NCBI RefSeq assembly: GCF_918797505.1
Contig: NC_092795.1
Span: forward strand, 4,559,434 to 4,623,433
Source: Bemisia tabaci
Lineage: Eukaryota > Arthropoda > Insecta > Hemiptera > Aleyrodidae
Direction: 5' to 3'
Length of the DNA stretch: 64,000 nucleotides
Part shown: positions 10,071 through 20,820 of the stretch, in pieces
Position numbering within the stretch: position 1 is the first letter of the stretch
Layout of the letters: every line of letters starts with the position of its first letter
Notes under the pieces: generated by a model
Database searches by the model: none
The model's input: the letters and a program-made list of their open reading frames with translations, nothing else
What the model was told of the DNA's origin: nothing
Position numbers and translations under genes: made by a program

Positions 10071-10581
10071 ATCCCCACCAACCCCTCCGCGTAACACTTG
10101 GGCTTTTCGAAAATGCACCGAAGATGACCTGCAAGTTCTCTACCGGGGTGCGATGGGAAATCCGTGCGTCGTTGACTCTGTTTCCTGAGGACCTTCAATG
10201 ACCGCAAAAGTCGTCGGTTTGATGACAATAGAACGTAACTTTATCACAACACTGCAAAATTTCCTTTCGGGTATTGTGATGTTGATCACATTTCTGACTG
10301 GAAATTTTGCTGGGTTTTTTTTTCTGCTTCCACGCAGAAATCAGATGCATTTTAGACCGAAACTGCCCGGTCATATTCTTGTGGAATTGATTAGCTACAA
10401 CTTTGGGATGAACTTACGTTCATTCGTCTGGGAAACGAAACATGAGGTTAAAAAGGAATCTTGATTTGTTTTGCAAGGAAAGCTGCGTACATTAGGATGC
10501 CTTTCATTCTTAATATTTTGGATCGCCCTCAATTTCGTATGATGCTGTGCAACACCTCTGTGGCGGGATAGTTGTTATAAG
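10071..10581. other. Unassigned DNA
   Basis: An 88-codon open frame at 10198-10464 has a hydrophobic patch but no domain, and it lies in repeat-flanked DNA. I do not call it a gene. Confidence 0.35.
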
Positions 10582-10746
10582 CGTCGCGGCGGGCGAGGCG
10601 GGCGACTAGCGCGGTACGCGCATTGACGCCTTCAAACCCAACAGGGATACTTCACGCATTGCGCAATGCGTGAAGTATCCCTGTTAGGTTTGTAGGCGCC
10701 AGTGCGCGTGTCGCTTTCGCAGCACGCGCGCCGCGCCGCTCCGCTC
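10582..10746. repeat. Foldback element with a spacerless 46-bp perfect palindrome
   Basis: Positions 10640-10685 read identically on both strands with no spacer. The centre is 'cattgcgcaatg' and the arms end in 'aacagggatac' and 'gtatccctgtt'. Imperfect symmetry continues outward through 'acgcgcattgacgcc' and 'ggcgccagtgcgcgt' into GC-rich flanks. It is probably a foldback transposon remnant able to form a cruciform. Confidence 0.85.
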
Positions 10747-11455
10747 TGTGTTTGGCTCTGATATTTAAACTCGCGGAGTCAGCGTTTTTAACTCATGATT
10801 TTGAAATGTTTGCGCACTCATCATGGGTTATTCTACGATAAAATGATGAAAACAAATATGTAGTAAAGGAAAATATGATGTGTGTTTTGTTATTATTAAG
10901 TTGGTCCCCTATCAAAAATTATTTCTAAAGCATTTATTCATTAAAAAAAAATTCATTTTGGATTTTTTGCTTTTACTGTACTGCAATCTCGAAACATTCA
11001 AGATTTCAACAGCTCAAAGATTGGATGTACTTCAGGGACAGTTTGGCAACAGAGCTGCAACATTTGATCCGTCGATACGTTAGCATTGAGACGCATACGG
11101 ATACGCATACGCATACGGACTCTCTGAACTTTTTTGTTCATTTTCAAACAAGTTTTTTCGCAAACATTGCATTGCGACGATGAAACTCTCAAAGCAGGCG
11201 TTTCGTTAGCGGTGTTTTTAAATCTCCGCTAGCATTCTAGTACTTAAAAGGGATTAAATCAACATAATTCCCTAAAGTTTTTCTAGGATTTTCTTCGCCT
11301 AGGGAATGAACATCACGAAAGTTTCAAAGATTTGGCGTTGAGTAGTCTCTATTAAAGAAATGAACTATATCAAGAAGTCTGCAACGTAGCAAACTGAGAC
11401 ACGTGGTCTTGGAGTTTCATCGTCGATTTTTTTTACCTAGCAATTGACTTTTACT
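10747..11455. other. AT-rich DNA with a short 'gcatac' microsatellite
   Basis: A short run of 'acgcatacggatacgcat'-type hexamers lies at ~11090-11119. The rest is AT-rich with no recognised gene. Confidence 0.5.
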
Positions 11456-11697
11456 CTGCCGTGCTAAGGAAGAACACCGCATGAACCTTCAGGCGTTGCC
11501 AGATTTTCGTCGGTAAATCATGACTTTTTGGGAAAGTTTGTTACTATTTTTTCTGCAATTTTTCGGATAATTTTTTCTCCAATTTCATCTGAAATATCTA
11601 AAAATATCAATGAAAAATATGCACCAGCTTCCTCAAAAATACATGTTTTATCCGGGTAAATTTGGCAACTCTACGGCGTTCTTCCTTAGCACGGCAG
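11456..11697. mobile_element. Family A foldback MITE, copy A5
   Basis: Intact consensus-like ends: left 'ctgccgtgctaaggaagaac', right 'gttcttccttagcacggcag'. This is the cleanest terminal inverted repeat of the family in the window. The right arm appears shortened, because the usual 'gttcata' step is absent before 'cggcgtt'. Confidence 0.88.
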
Positions 11698-13199
11698 TAC
11701 AGTATTTTGGACCGAGTGAATCAGAAAGGAACCAACCCATATGTTTGGAAAATTGAGTTGAGAATTTTTTTGGTTTCCACAAGTTGTATATTTTCTTCTG
11801 CCAAAAACTTAAAATCGGAAGGAAGAAATTAGTTTGTGAAAAAAGGGGTTGGAGTTTATTCCCTGCATCGAGCCTGCATGCAGGAAAAAAGCTTCAACTA
11901 AATTTTTTCTCAGTTTCAGCTTAATATGTGTTGGTTCCTCTCTAATGAACGCGATCCATCTCTTATCGAATGAGCGCTTCTCTCTGAAACACTCTCGAAG
12001 TGCTGCTCTCCAACTTTCATGATTTTATGTGAATCCATATTCTTATAAAACGGACCGAATCTAGCGGTTAACCCGGAACCACCCTCGCTCAGGCAACACC
12101 CCGTACACATCCCTCGTTGTCATGTAACGCTGAAGAGGAGCCCGGGGCGACCCCGGTCATGTGTGTGGCTGTGTGTGTGAGGGTGTGTGCGTGTGTGAGA
12201 AGGGGGAGCCTATTGCCCCGCCGATCAAATTTCGATGATTCGACACTTCTTCCAACAATAGGAAAGCTGAGGGCAGAAGAGTCCTCAACAAACGGGAGTC
12301 CTGATTGAAGAGGCATCCCCCTCCTCCCCCGAACCCGCCGGGGGTGGGGGGGGGGGGGGGCGAAGCTGAGCCCCGTCGTTAATAAGCCTCGAGCCGGGCT
12401 TCGTCTTCAAAGTGATTTAACTCAATGAAATGGCTTACATCATCGCTCCCCCGACGTAAGGGCGCTAACCCCATTTCAAATTGAGCCCCCGAAAGCGTGA
12501 AGTTATACGGATTACAGAGCTCACGGCGAAGAGCGAGTTAGGACTCGGCGTCGGAGGAGCGACGACATGACACTTGGGGCGCGTTTTCCGGGCCTTTGTT
12601 CCGCGTGCAGTTTCTGCTGCAGTCTGCCGCTTTGTTATTTTTCCGGGAGTTAGTTTCCTCGGAACCGGGCCGGGGGGGGGGGGGGGGGGTGCAACGAGAA
12701 AAAGCTTGGCGAAAATTTTGTCGTTGCGGTTTCGTGCGGGTCGCCTCGAGACCCCGTAGCGAGCACGTATCAAGTATTACGTAACACACCCTCCGATATT
12801 CTTTATTCGTACACTTCGCCCCCTTGTAATCCGCCCGTAATATAAACTGGTGCCCTTAAAATTCATTGTTTTCGTTCTTCTTCGGCCTCCACGCGGCCTA
12901 GCTCTCCAAACGCGCTATGTGCTTCTAGAACTTGGGAAAAAGGCAAACAATGTGTGAATCTCCTTTATGGTGATATTAATGAACGACACATCGAAGTTTA
13001 AAGTTCTTTCTTTTTAAGTAAAATGGCATTTTTTGTTCAATGAAGGCATAAAATTACTAGAATTAGGCAATAGACGTATTAAAGATAAAATGAAGAAGTG
13101 AACACAAAAGAAACACTTTTAAAAAAGAAAGTGAATCACCCCAGAAAGCAAATATTTACGGTGATTAAGTAGAACCTTAGAAAGCAACGAAGACATTCA
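11698..13199. other. Region with GT-rich microsatellite and two G homopolymers
   Basis: Positions ~12160-12200 hold a 'gtgtgtgtg'-rich tract. G runs of 15 bp (12346-12360) and 18 bp (12672-12689) sit in a CpG-rich block from ~12070 to ~12920. Overlapping open frames of 60-100 codons on both strands have low-complexity poly-proline or poly-glycine stretches from the G/C runs and are not credible genes. Confidence 0.5.
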
Positions 13200-13262
13200 A
13201 ACGCCTTCATTTATTCAAGTATGCAACCAGGGCATCCACTAAGCACGAATAGTTGTATTCAG
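13200..13262 (-). repeat. Family R single unit (minus)
   Basis: On the minus strand the order is 'tacaactattcgtgctta', 'gttgcatactt' and 'tgaaggcgt', matching the 5.0-5.3 kb array unit. Confidence 0.65.
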
Positions 13263-13435
13263 GCGTTGACGTTCTGCGACGTCGCAAAACGAGTCGTGTG
13301 ATTGCCGACTTACGAGTACACCGTCGATATAGTGTACTGCCTGATGATGATTCTGTGTAATTGAAAGGGCTCGTAGGAAAACTTAAACGAAAAAAGGTAT
13401 CAAAGCTTCATTTTCTCTTATCATTTGTCACACAC

Positions 13436-13556
13436 GGACGTATTTCTGCCAAACGGAACTACGTGCATTGAGACAGGAGGCTTGAGACCCATAAGAATAC
13501 ATGCCTAACAGGGCTCACTTCAAAAGCACATAGCTCCGTTTGGCAGAGATACTTCC
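13436..13556. mobile_element. Family B palindromic MITE, copy B2
   Basis: The left arm is 'ggacgtatttctgccaaacg' then 'gaactacgtgcat'. The right arm is 'gcacatagctccgtttggca' then 'gagatacttcc'. It abuts the family C palindrome that starts at 13558. Confidence 0.85.
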
Positions 13557-13557
13557 A

Positions 13558-13893
13558 CACGGAGAAAAAAACTTCGTGCGTGGGACCCGAAGTTTAGGTC
13601 ATATGGATCTCTGAAGTTTTTGGATTGAGCATCTGAACACTTTAGGTCCAGCTGCCGAGGTTTGGATCACACATCTGAAACTTCACTTCTTTTACCTGAA
13701 GTACTTCGGTTTTCACATCCGAAAAACTTCGCTTCTCACACCTGAAGTACCTCAGATGTAAGAACTGAAGTTTCAGATGTGTGATCCGAACCTCGACAGC
13801 TAGACCTAAAGTGTTCAGATGCTCAATCCGAAAACTTCAGAGATCCATATGACCTAAACGTCGGGTCCCACGCACGAAGTTTTTTTCTCCGTG
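13558..13893. mobile_element. Family C long palindrome MITE (C1)
   Basis: A 336-bp element that is almost entirely two inverted arms of ~165 bp. The left arm starts 'cacggagaaaaaaacttcgt' and continues 'gcgtgggacccgaagttta'. The right arm mirrors it and ends 'gaagtttttttctccgtg'. Interior steps such as 'ggatctctgaag' and 'cttcagagatcc' confirm continuous symmetry. It has no coding capacity. C2 at 60600-63057 shares the termini. Confidence 0.9.
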
Positions 13894-14451
13894 CATATAG
13901 TTGGGGCCACATCTGAGTCATTCACTTTGATTTTGCTCGTTCAAATGGGCCTAATTAAAAGGAGCTCGAGCGTTTTGATGCGGGGTACTTGGCAACCCGG
14001 CGAGAATTTTTGCGTAATGATGCACATTCTGTGACAGTGTCGGATTAGGCGGAAGCCCGGGACGCGTCGCCTTAAGCCGGAGCGCGCAGAAACTTTGATT
14101 CCTCCACAATTAACAAATCCACTCCATTGATCCAATTTTTATCCCTTTTACCAATTTCCGCTCGCTGCGCCCTCAATCCGCCGCGCGTTTTTGATTGAGC
14201 GGGATCCAGATCCGCCGCCGTAAATTCGTAAATCCCCCGTCTCCGCTCTTTATCATGCCCCCCCCCCCCCCAAGACGCGGTTCCCCGTCAGGATTTTCCT
14301 TTTCCTTTCAAGAGATGAAGGGTTTAATTTCCATCGCATCCAATTTTCGAGACACTGCTTCCTATTAAAAGTGTTAGCAATGAATAATTGCTCGCAGAAC
14401 GCGGTCGAGTTTAAAACGAGACGCTCCATTCGACGTTTTGATACCTAAACC
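13894..14451. other. CpG-rich block with a 14-bp C run
   Basis: C14 lies at 14258-14271. GC-rich sequence at ~13960-14290 has one short minus-strand open frame without a domain. No gene is supported. Confidence 0.45.
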
Positions 14452-14515
14452 TATAGACCCTTTGTACCGAGAGTTAAGACGCAAGGAATCCGTTCCTGAT
14501 TGGCTCCCGCATATT

Positions 14516-14991
14516 CTGCCGTGCTAAGGAAAAACGCCGCGTGAACTTGCGAGAGTCGCCAAATTTCCTTCGATAAAATGTTTATTCATGAAGAAATGAG
14601 AAAAAACCACTGAAAAGTGGCCCGAATACTGTATGTGACGAGGTAGAGAAATGGTGCTTGGTCCACGCCATTTCGCGGGGAAATCAAAGCCAAAAATTAT
14701 AATTAGAGTCGTAAATACTATTTTTTAACTCCAATGAGTACCAGTACAAAACCGAGAGGGGGGGGGGGGAGAAATGGTGTGGACCCAGCACCATTTCTGC
14801 TTCTTTGTTCATGAAAAAAGTTATGAATGTTTTTCCTTGACATTTTCAAGAGCTCTTGATGAAATTGCGAACAAAATTATCTGAAAAATTGAAAGGAAAA
14901 TATTCGTAAGTTTGCCAGAAAATGCGCGTTTTATCAGAGGAAATTTGGCGACGTCTAAAGGTTCATACGGTGTTTTTCCTTAGCACGAAAG
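14516..14991. mobile_element. Family A MITE (A6) nested in the composite repeat and itself interrupted by O1
   Basis: The left end 'ctgccgtgctaaggaaaaac' and right end 'cggtgtttttccttagcacg' bracket 476 bp. That is about twice the family length because element O1 is inserted in the middle. Flanks 'catatt' (left) and 'tattag' (right) match the uninterrupted site 'tatattaggcc' in the next tandem unit, suggesting a target duplication near 'tatt'. Confidence 0.8.
14597..14806. mobile_element. Family O foldback element (O1) inside A6
   Basis: It starts near 'gagaaaaaaccactgaaaag' and carries 'gagaaatggtgcttggtcca', mirrored at the other end by 'tggacccagcaccatttctg'. The centre has 'attagagtcg' and 'gagtaccagtaca'. 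'ttcatgaa' lies on both sides (near 14584 and 14809) and may be the target duplication. A 12-bp G run is included. Related copies lie at 27145 and 41248. Confidence 0.7.
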
Positions 14992-15612
14992 TATTAGACA
15001 TCCAGAGTGTCACAGCACGGAGAAAAGATTACATTTTCACCGATTGCAAAGATTCGAAGACCAAAGGACCAAGGAATCCGAGGTATCATTCATGGAGTCG
15101 CGTCGCTGATCATTTCGCCTGGATGCAACTAAGCGTTTTAAATTGATGTTCGTGCTGCATACACAGAAAAATTGAAGGCGTTTTGAGCCCTAGATTCTCA
15201 TGAAAGAGTACTCTATTTGATCATAGACTTCTCCAGAGTCCCTTTATGCTGAGAGTTATGACAGGAGGAATCCATTTCTGATTGGCTCTCGTATATTAGG
15301 CCAGGGTGTCACAGAACGGGAAAATATTACGTTTTCACCGATTGCAAAGATTATAGACTGGATGATCGATGAATTTGAGGTATCATTCATTGAGTCGCGT
15401 CCCTGATCCAACGCCTGGATGCAACTAAACGTGGTCGGTGGATGTCCGTGCTGCATACACTGAAACGTTGAAGGCGTTTTAAGTTCTATGAGTCTCATGA
15501 CAGAGTACTCCATTTGATCATAGGGTTCTTCAGTTTCTTAGTTATACTGAGAGTAAAGGTATACTTGTAAGGTATCTATTTCTGATTGGTTTCCGTATTT
15601 TAAGCTTTCTCA

Positions 15613-17370
15613 CTGCGGGTAGGTTGTATACATTTGCAGAGAGAAGAACATTTGACATAATAATTTTTCCTATTTCATTTAATTTTCCCCTCCGTTCATC
15701 TACAATTGTTGTTTCTTCAATGCATTTTATACATTATTTAAATTGAATTAAATCGATGTTTCGAGGCGTGCGCTTATACAGCCTAAACGAGCTTCTTTCA
15801 GTTTACCGAGCCGTTTAACGACGATGATACTCTTTCATTACCCGGCAATAAAAAGTTTGATTTTAGTACTGCTCCGGAAGTTTATCATGCGAAACAACGT
15901 AAAGTCTCAGAATCGGATCCCAAGCACGAAAGTAATGCCGAGGTAGAGAGGGGGAAGACATGCTTTCTGAAGGGACTGGAATGTCGGGCCGAGGGATATC
16001 TCGAAGAAGGCAGATGCATCAGCAACCGCCGTTGTCATATTTCCGGGAAAAAACCCGTACACTCGATGCCGATCCTAGAAAGGGAAAGATACAAACAAAC
16101 ATGCATAACTGTTGAAAGACCCTAACAGTTCCTCCACCAAAAAAAATGATGCTGACTGAACATTCTGGTTGTAAAAAAGTGTGCGATAACTCACAAAACT
16201 CTGAGTTAACCGCCACAGCAGTTAGCTTCACATCTTGACACTGCTATAGTAGCTGTGGCGATTATTTCAGCGTTTTGTGAGTTGTCGCACAGTTTTTTAC
16301 ATCCAGAATGTTAAGTCAGCATCCTTTTTTTCGGTGTTTTCTTACGGGCCGTCCCTAAATTACGTAACGCACTTTTCCGGCTTTGTTGACGTCCCCTGCC
16401 CCCCTCATAGCGCTCTGTTGACGTAGCTCCTTTACGCAGCATCATTTTACGAATCTCGAGCGAAGTTAACAGTATAACTTTAGAACTAGACCCTTTCAAG
16501 GGATTAAAATGATTTGCTTCCGTTCAAAATTAAAAATATAATAGAACATACATTCCGGCCAAGTTCGGCAAATTTTTAAGACGCTTACCGTTAATATTTT
16601 CAAAATTCTATAATATTTCCTCCGTAAGTAGAACTTTCGATTATTTGAACTAAAATTTGGATGATGCCTCCGAAATTTACTCACCAGAACTGAAACTTTA
16701 GTGTTCTTTATGAAATGATCTTCAGTTTTTGTAAACAAAGTGTTTTCCCCGTGAGGTGTAAAGGAATTACGAAAAATGTCACGGGATTTTCAAAGAAATT
16801 TTGTAATTTCTTTGGAATATATCCTGAAGTTTACTTTCCTCACTAATCCGGCGATTCGTCAGCAACATCTGACATCTACGGCAATGTCTCTCACCCAAGG
16901 TTGACAAATCGGTTAAAAAAGTATCTTTATTTAAGAAAACCGCACAGAAAATGGAGAATTCGCATGCAAATTTTTTTATTGCTTCACCCGAAAGTGCTGT
17001 AAGAGCTGATTTCACAGTATTTTTTATAATTTTTTTCTGATATGGGAAATAGTATTGAAATAGATTTAAAATTGAGAGAATGCACCACCTAGTGACGTCA
17101 TCTGGTGGCATTTTTCATTAAAACACACGTATTTTAGTAGATTAGATAATTTTGTCGTGTCTTCTCCAATAATTGTCCTATTCATGAACCGAGGGTACCC
17201 TCGTGTTCAGTTCGCTCAGTAGTTTCAACTTAAACACGATATTTATAAAATTTCAGACACCTGCAAATTCTCCATTGTTAGATGAACGGAGGTGAAAATG
17301 GAATAAAGTAGGAAAAATGATAATGTCAAATTTTCTTCTCTCTGCAAGTGTATATACCTACCCGACAAGA
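15613..17370. repeat. Segment bounded by ~95-bp inverted repeats (family M)
   Basis: The left repeat (15613-15707) holds 'ttgcagagagaagaacattt', 'gacataataatttttcct' and 'cctccgttcatcta'. The right repeat (17270-17370) is its inverted version ('tagatgaacggaggt', 'aggaaaaatgataatgtc', 'ttcttctctctgcaa'). The 1.56 kb between contains MITE K, AT-rich DNA and a truncated-looking interior with no transposase. It may be a non-autonomous transposon or two unrelated copies facing each other. Confidence 0.55.
16138..16331. mobile_element. Foldback MITE K
   Basis: The left arm 'ccaaaaaaaatgatgctgac' continues 'cattctggttgtaaaaaa' and 'gcgataactcacaaaac'. The right arm is the inverted counterpart ('gttttgtgagttgtcgcac', 'ttttttacatccagaatg', 'gtcagcatcctttttttc'). 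The arms are ~85 bp and the loop is short. It lies inside the family M segment. Confidence 0.85.
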
Positions 17371-17613
17371 TTTTGACTCAATTTCGGTGGCTCTAAGTGA
17401 CATCGTACCATGCGACTTAAAAATCACTATAGGCTGGAACGAACAATGCAAGAACTCAGTAACTGCGTAGATTTTAGTAGATTAGATCATCTTGTCGTGC
17501 CTTCTCCAATAATTGTCCTATTCATGAACCGAGGGTATCCTCGTGTTCAGTTTACTCAGTAATTTCCCTTTAAACACGAAATACATCAAATTTCAGACGC
17601 CTGCAAATTCTCT
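17131..17613 (+). repeat. Family N direct repeat, two ~142-bp units 340 bp apart
   Basis: Unit 1 (17131-17272) and unit 2 (17471-17613) both read 'attttagtagattagat', 'gtcgtg(t/c)cttctccaataa', 'cctattcatgaaccgagggt' and 'cctcgtgttcagtt', ending 'ctgcaaattct'. A more diverged relative with extra upstream sequence lies at 22335-22605. These look like ends of one interspersed repeat. Confidence 0.75.
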
Positions 17614-18117
17614 GTCGTCTTTCACGAGAGACGTGGCAACGGAGCCTGTCGTTGGCTCTCAGATATGTATCTGGACGGAATCAGCGCTCGAGAGTAATGA
17701 AATCTCCGGGAGATTCCCGATTCGGAAAGGAAGCGCGCTTCAAATTGCAATCGGACGTCGTGAAGTCGGCAGTGACGCACCGGAGATACGCCACCCCCGG
17801 CAAAAACCACTCAAGTCCCACGGTGTCTTGCACGAAGATGCGCGGTTCTTGCTCGGGGCGGCGGAGATAGTGCCGGGAGAAACCGACAGCGAGGGCACTA
17901 AAATAAATGGCTCGCCCTCTTTCCCACCTGCGCTGCGCGTTGCGTGCCGGCTACACGAAGGCGTCCGCTTTCTTCAACTCGAGGCAGCGGAAGGAATCCG
18001 ACCCACTTCAGAATGGATGTATAATCGTTTTTTGTTTGTTTTTTTTTTTTCTTGAAGGAAACATGTATCGAAATCTTCTAAGAAAATACCGTAAATGCGT
18101 CGCATCCAATGCCACGC
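17614..18117. other. CpG-rich block with a 170-codon open frame, function unknown
   Basis: The plus-strand frame at 17543-18055 covers most of this GC-rich block. It begins inside family N repeat sequence and ends in a T-rich tract as poly-phenylalanine. The middle (~17620-18000) is the only part that could be exonic. I recognise no domain, and a conserved splice pair is not evident. Confidence 0.25.
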
Positions 18118-18354
18118 CACACAGTAGGTCGAGTCAATTTGAGAGGTCGGACATAAAATTTTTCACTAAAACTGCAAATCTGGAGTTTCATTTCGTCACA
18201 TTTTCAATTTCCAGGGGTGCTTGTCGTGGAAAATTTCACCAGGAAACCAACGAAACCACTTTTAAAGTGTCAAAGTTTTGTATAAACGGAGTTATAAGCG
18301 TTTAAAGTTTCCAAATTTTGTCCGACCTCTCCCTTTGACTCGATCCACTGTGCG
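18118..18354. mobile_element. Family H hAT-like MITE, copy H1
   Basis: Terminal inverted repeats 'cacacagtaggtcgagtcaa' and (inverted) 'ttgactcgatccactgtgcg' are followed inward by 'gagaggtcgga' and 'tccgacctctc'. The 8-bp flanks 'cacgccac' and 'tgcgccat' differ only by transitions, consistent with a decayed 8-bp target duplication. Confidence 0.75.
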
Positions 18355-18362
18355 CCATTTGG

Positions 18363-18495
18363 ATTACATTTTGCAAAAAGGAACCACTATTTTTGGCCCA
18401 TTCTAAAAACAACATACATGCCATTGGTTTCCCTATGCAAATATGTGCTTTTATGGAAGAGCCAGAAATAGTGGTTCCTTATTGCAAAATGTAAT
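18363..18495. mobile_element. Family V palindromic MITE (V1) with 8-bp target duplication
   Basis: The arms are 'attacattttgcaaaaagga' and the inverted 'tccttattgcaaaatgtaat'. They continue 'accactatttttggc' and 'gccagaaatagtggt'. 'ccatttgg' flanks both sides (18355-18362 and 18496-18503). The 133-bp element sits directly after H1. Degraded relatives lie at about 25235 and 38355 in the duplicated segment. Confidence 0.88.
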
Positions 18496-18503
18496 CCATT
18501 TGG

Positions 18504-19224
18504 CTCTAGGCACAGTTGGGCGAACGATCGATGTACTTTAGATTATTGTCATTAAACGGGTTCTTTTGGAAAAGTTGAATAATTGTCAATTTGTCGGATT
18601 CATCGTCAATGAGTATACGTACCAGAAACTATTTTTCCAACTAAATTGCTCAACATGTGTGCTTGTAACGCCATCAATATCATCAAAGTCATCGCTATCA
18701 TCGAAGTCGTAAAGTAAAAATTCGATTTACCGGACTTGCAATTTATCGGATTTTTTTTGAGGTCCCTGCCATAAAATTACAATTTTAAATTCTATCTAAT
18801 TATTATAACAATATAACCTTTTTTCATACGACTGATATTGCACAATTTATAGTATAGACATTCTACATTTTCAACAATTCTAAACATTAGTCAAGAGGTT
18901 TTTTTTTTATTTTATTTTTTTAAATTGATGAAAATCAGCATTACTTTTCCATCCTAATTATGTTTTACGAATTGGGGGGCTTGGAGGACAAGGCGCATAA
19001 GTGCAGTTTTTACTCTTTCGAATGCGTGTTTAAAGTTTCGAAATTACATTAATCCTAATTGCGGAAAGAAAGTTCAAATTGACTTTTCGATGTTTAAAAA
19101 TTGGAATTTGGGAGCGAATTTTTTACAGAGTTTATTTTAAGACTAGCTTAAGTTGAAATTACTAATACCTAGATTTTTTTCAAAAACTGCACTTATGTAC
19201 TGTCTTCCAAACCCCTCAATGATT
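18504..19224. other. AT-rich DNA without recognised features
   Basis: Contains T and A tracts (18900-18925) and trinucleotide-like 'catcatc' stretches (~18670-18710). No gene is seen. Confidence 0.5.
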
Positions 19225-19576
19225 GGACGTATTTATGCTAAACGGAACTGTGTGCAAGTGGAAAGATGGGGTGTGCTCGAGGTTAGCTGGATAAGAAACA
19301 ATGTTAAAGTGGATATAGTTTCTTTTGAGAAAATTGAAAAGCGGGATTTGACATTAAATCAAAAGGAACTGAGCGCTAACTCGTGATCCGTGGACATGTG
19401 ACAAGAGCGTTGTGGACAGGGCTCATGAGTTACAGCCAAGCAAGAACGACAATGGAGACGGCTTCGTTGCCGCTGACGTCACTGGCGCTTTAAAATCCCC
19501 ACTCATTCTTATGGCCCTCCGAGAGCACACCCCATCTTTCCACTTGCACATAGTTCTATTTAACATAAATACGGCC
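19225..19576. mobile_element. Family B-type foldback, enlarged copy B8
   Basis: The left arm 'ggacgtatttatgctaaacg' continues 'gaactgtgtgcaagtggaaa' and 'gatggggtgtgctc'. The right arm mirrors it ('gagcacaccccatctttcca', 'cttgcacatagttctattta', 'acataaatacggcc'). The total is 352 bp, so the arms and interior are longer than in standard ~122-bp copies. It may be a longer, less deleted family member. Confidence 0.8.
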
Positions 19577-19800
19577 AATTAAAATATACATTTTTAAATC
19601 TTCGCGTTAACTTGATTTTGATTCAAACCGAAAAAGCAAGATTAGATGGGGAACAACTGCTCTGGGCTGCGGGATAAGAACACCAACATCCATCACAGAT
19701 TCCGCGACGGAGAACCAAGTTGGACGAAACAACGGGCGGAGTCACGTAAGCTCGAGTCAAACTAAACGTCGGTCGAGCCGGGGCTGAGACGATGCGACGC
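19577..19800. other. Unassigned DNA before H2
   Basis: A 224-bp mixed-composition stretch. No feature is recognised. Confidence 0.4.
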
Positions 19801-19982
19801 ACAGTGTATCGAGTCACTTAGAGAGGTCGCACATGAAATTTTTGACTAAAACTCCAAATTTTGATGTTTATTCCGTCACATTTTAAATTTCAAGGGGTGC
19901 TCTTAGAAGAAAATCTCACCAGGAAACCAATGGAACCACTTTCAGAACCTCAAAATTTTGTAAAAACGGAGTTGTAAGTTTT

Positions 19983-20467
19983 CAGGGTGTCTAGCGACCG
20001 GGAAAACCTGGAAAACCCAGAGATTTTTTTTGTGCCAGGGAAATCGGGGAAAACTTCAGGGAATCCCCAAAAATTCGGCGGGTCAGGAAATTTTATGCTG
20101 CAAGCGATTTTTGTGCCATGGAAACGTCAGGGAAATCGAAAGACGGAAATTTTTTGGAAAAAGTCTCGCGAATTTCACCCTCACGGAGATTTCTACCGAA
20201 ATTTCTCCCAGAATTTTAAAAACGAGGCATAAATACCTCGCATGAGTTTAGGTGTCATATATGTTGTTCCATTACATTTCATTCCTAAAACATGCAAACA
20301 ATTCTCACTTACACATCTGATCAGTTCAAAAGTTCCGAGAAATTAAGAATTGTCTTCCTTTTTGTCAGGGAATTTTGCATTTTCCCCCGGGTTTTTAGCC
20401 GTTTTTGTCAGGGAAATTAGGGAAATGTCGGGAAATTTTTGTGGTGAAAATTCCCAGAAACCCTGAC
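19983..20467. mobile_element. Family J 'cagggaaat' element (J1) nested in H2
   Basis: It interrupts H2 between 'gttttca' and 'tttaaagttcc', which are nearly contiguous in H1. The ends 'tcagggtgtctagcgaccgg' and (inverted) 'ggtcagggtttctgg' match. The body is rich in 'cagggaaat', 'gggaaaac' and 'aattttc' motifs. Related copies lie at 52938 and 59631. Confidence 0.75.
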
Positions 20468-20500
20468 CTTTAAAGTTCCCAAATTTGGTCCGACCTCTCC

Positions 20501-20820
20501 TATTGGTATTTGGAGTGTAGCCGAGTGCTAGAAATAATGTAAAATTTTCTTTAAAAATTTTATTAACAAACTTAGAACGAAGCTTTTCGAAGCAAACGCT
20601 TCATCGTCAGGGTCACAAAATCGATATCTTAAAGACCATAATTTAATTTCAAACAAGGTAACTTACGGTAAATTATGGCCTTTGTGATATCGATTTTGTG
20701 ACCCTGACGATGAAGCGTTTGCTTCGAAAAGCTTCGGTCTAAGTTTGTTAATAAAATGTAAGTTTTTTAAAGAAAATTTTACATTATTTCTGGCACTCGG
20801 CTACACTCCAAATACCAATA
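20501..20820. mobile_element. Long palindrome I1 (arms ~130 bp) nested in H2
   Basis: The left arm starts 'tattggtatttggagtgtag' and continues 'ccgagtgctagaaataatg' and 'gaagcttttcgaagcaaacg'. The right arm is an almost exact inverted copy ending 'ctacactccaaataccaata'. The ends are compatible with insertion at TA. Arm similarity is high, with few mismatches plus one ~10-bp offset, so this is probably a young insertion. Confidence 0.9.

Larger units (their letters stand above)
14452..15545 (+). repeat. Tandem ~310-bp composite repeat (family E + R sequence), interrupted by A6
   Basis: Two main units and the start of a third follow the same order. The order is 'accctttgtaccgagag'-type family E end, 'tgattggctc(c/t)cg', 'agagtgtcacag', 'cattttcaccgattgcaaag', 'gaggtatcattcat', 'gcctggatgcaacta', 'gtgctgcatacac', 'gaaggcgttt', 'gagtactc(t/c)atttgatcat'. 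The second unit begins near 15232 and the third near 15535. The first is split by family A copy A6 at 14516-14991. The array links family E and family R sequence into one amplified unit. Confidence 0.75.

Noticed and set aside
12465..12789. Overlapping frames with poly-Pro or poly-Gly segments
   Set aside because: They are produced by an 18-bp G run read in several frames on both strands.
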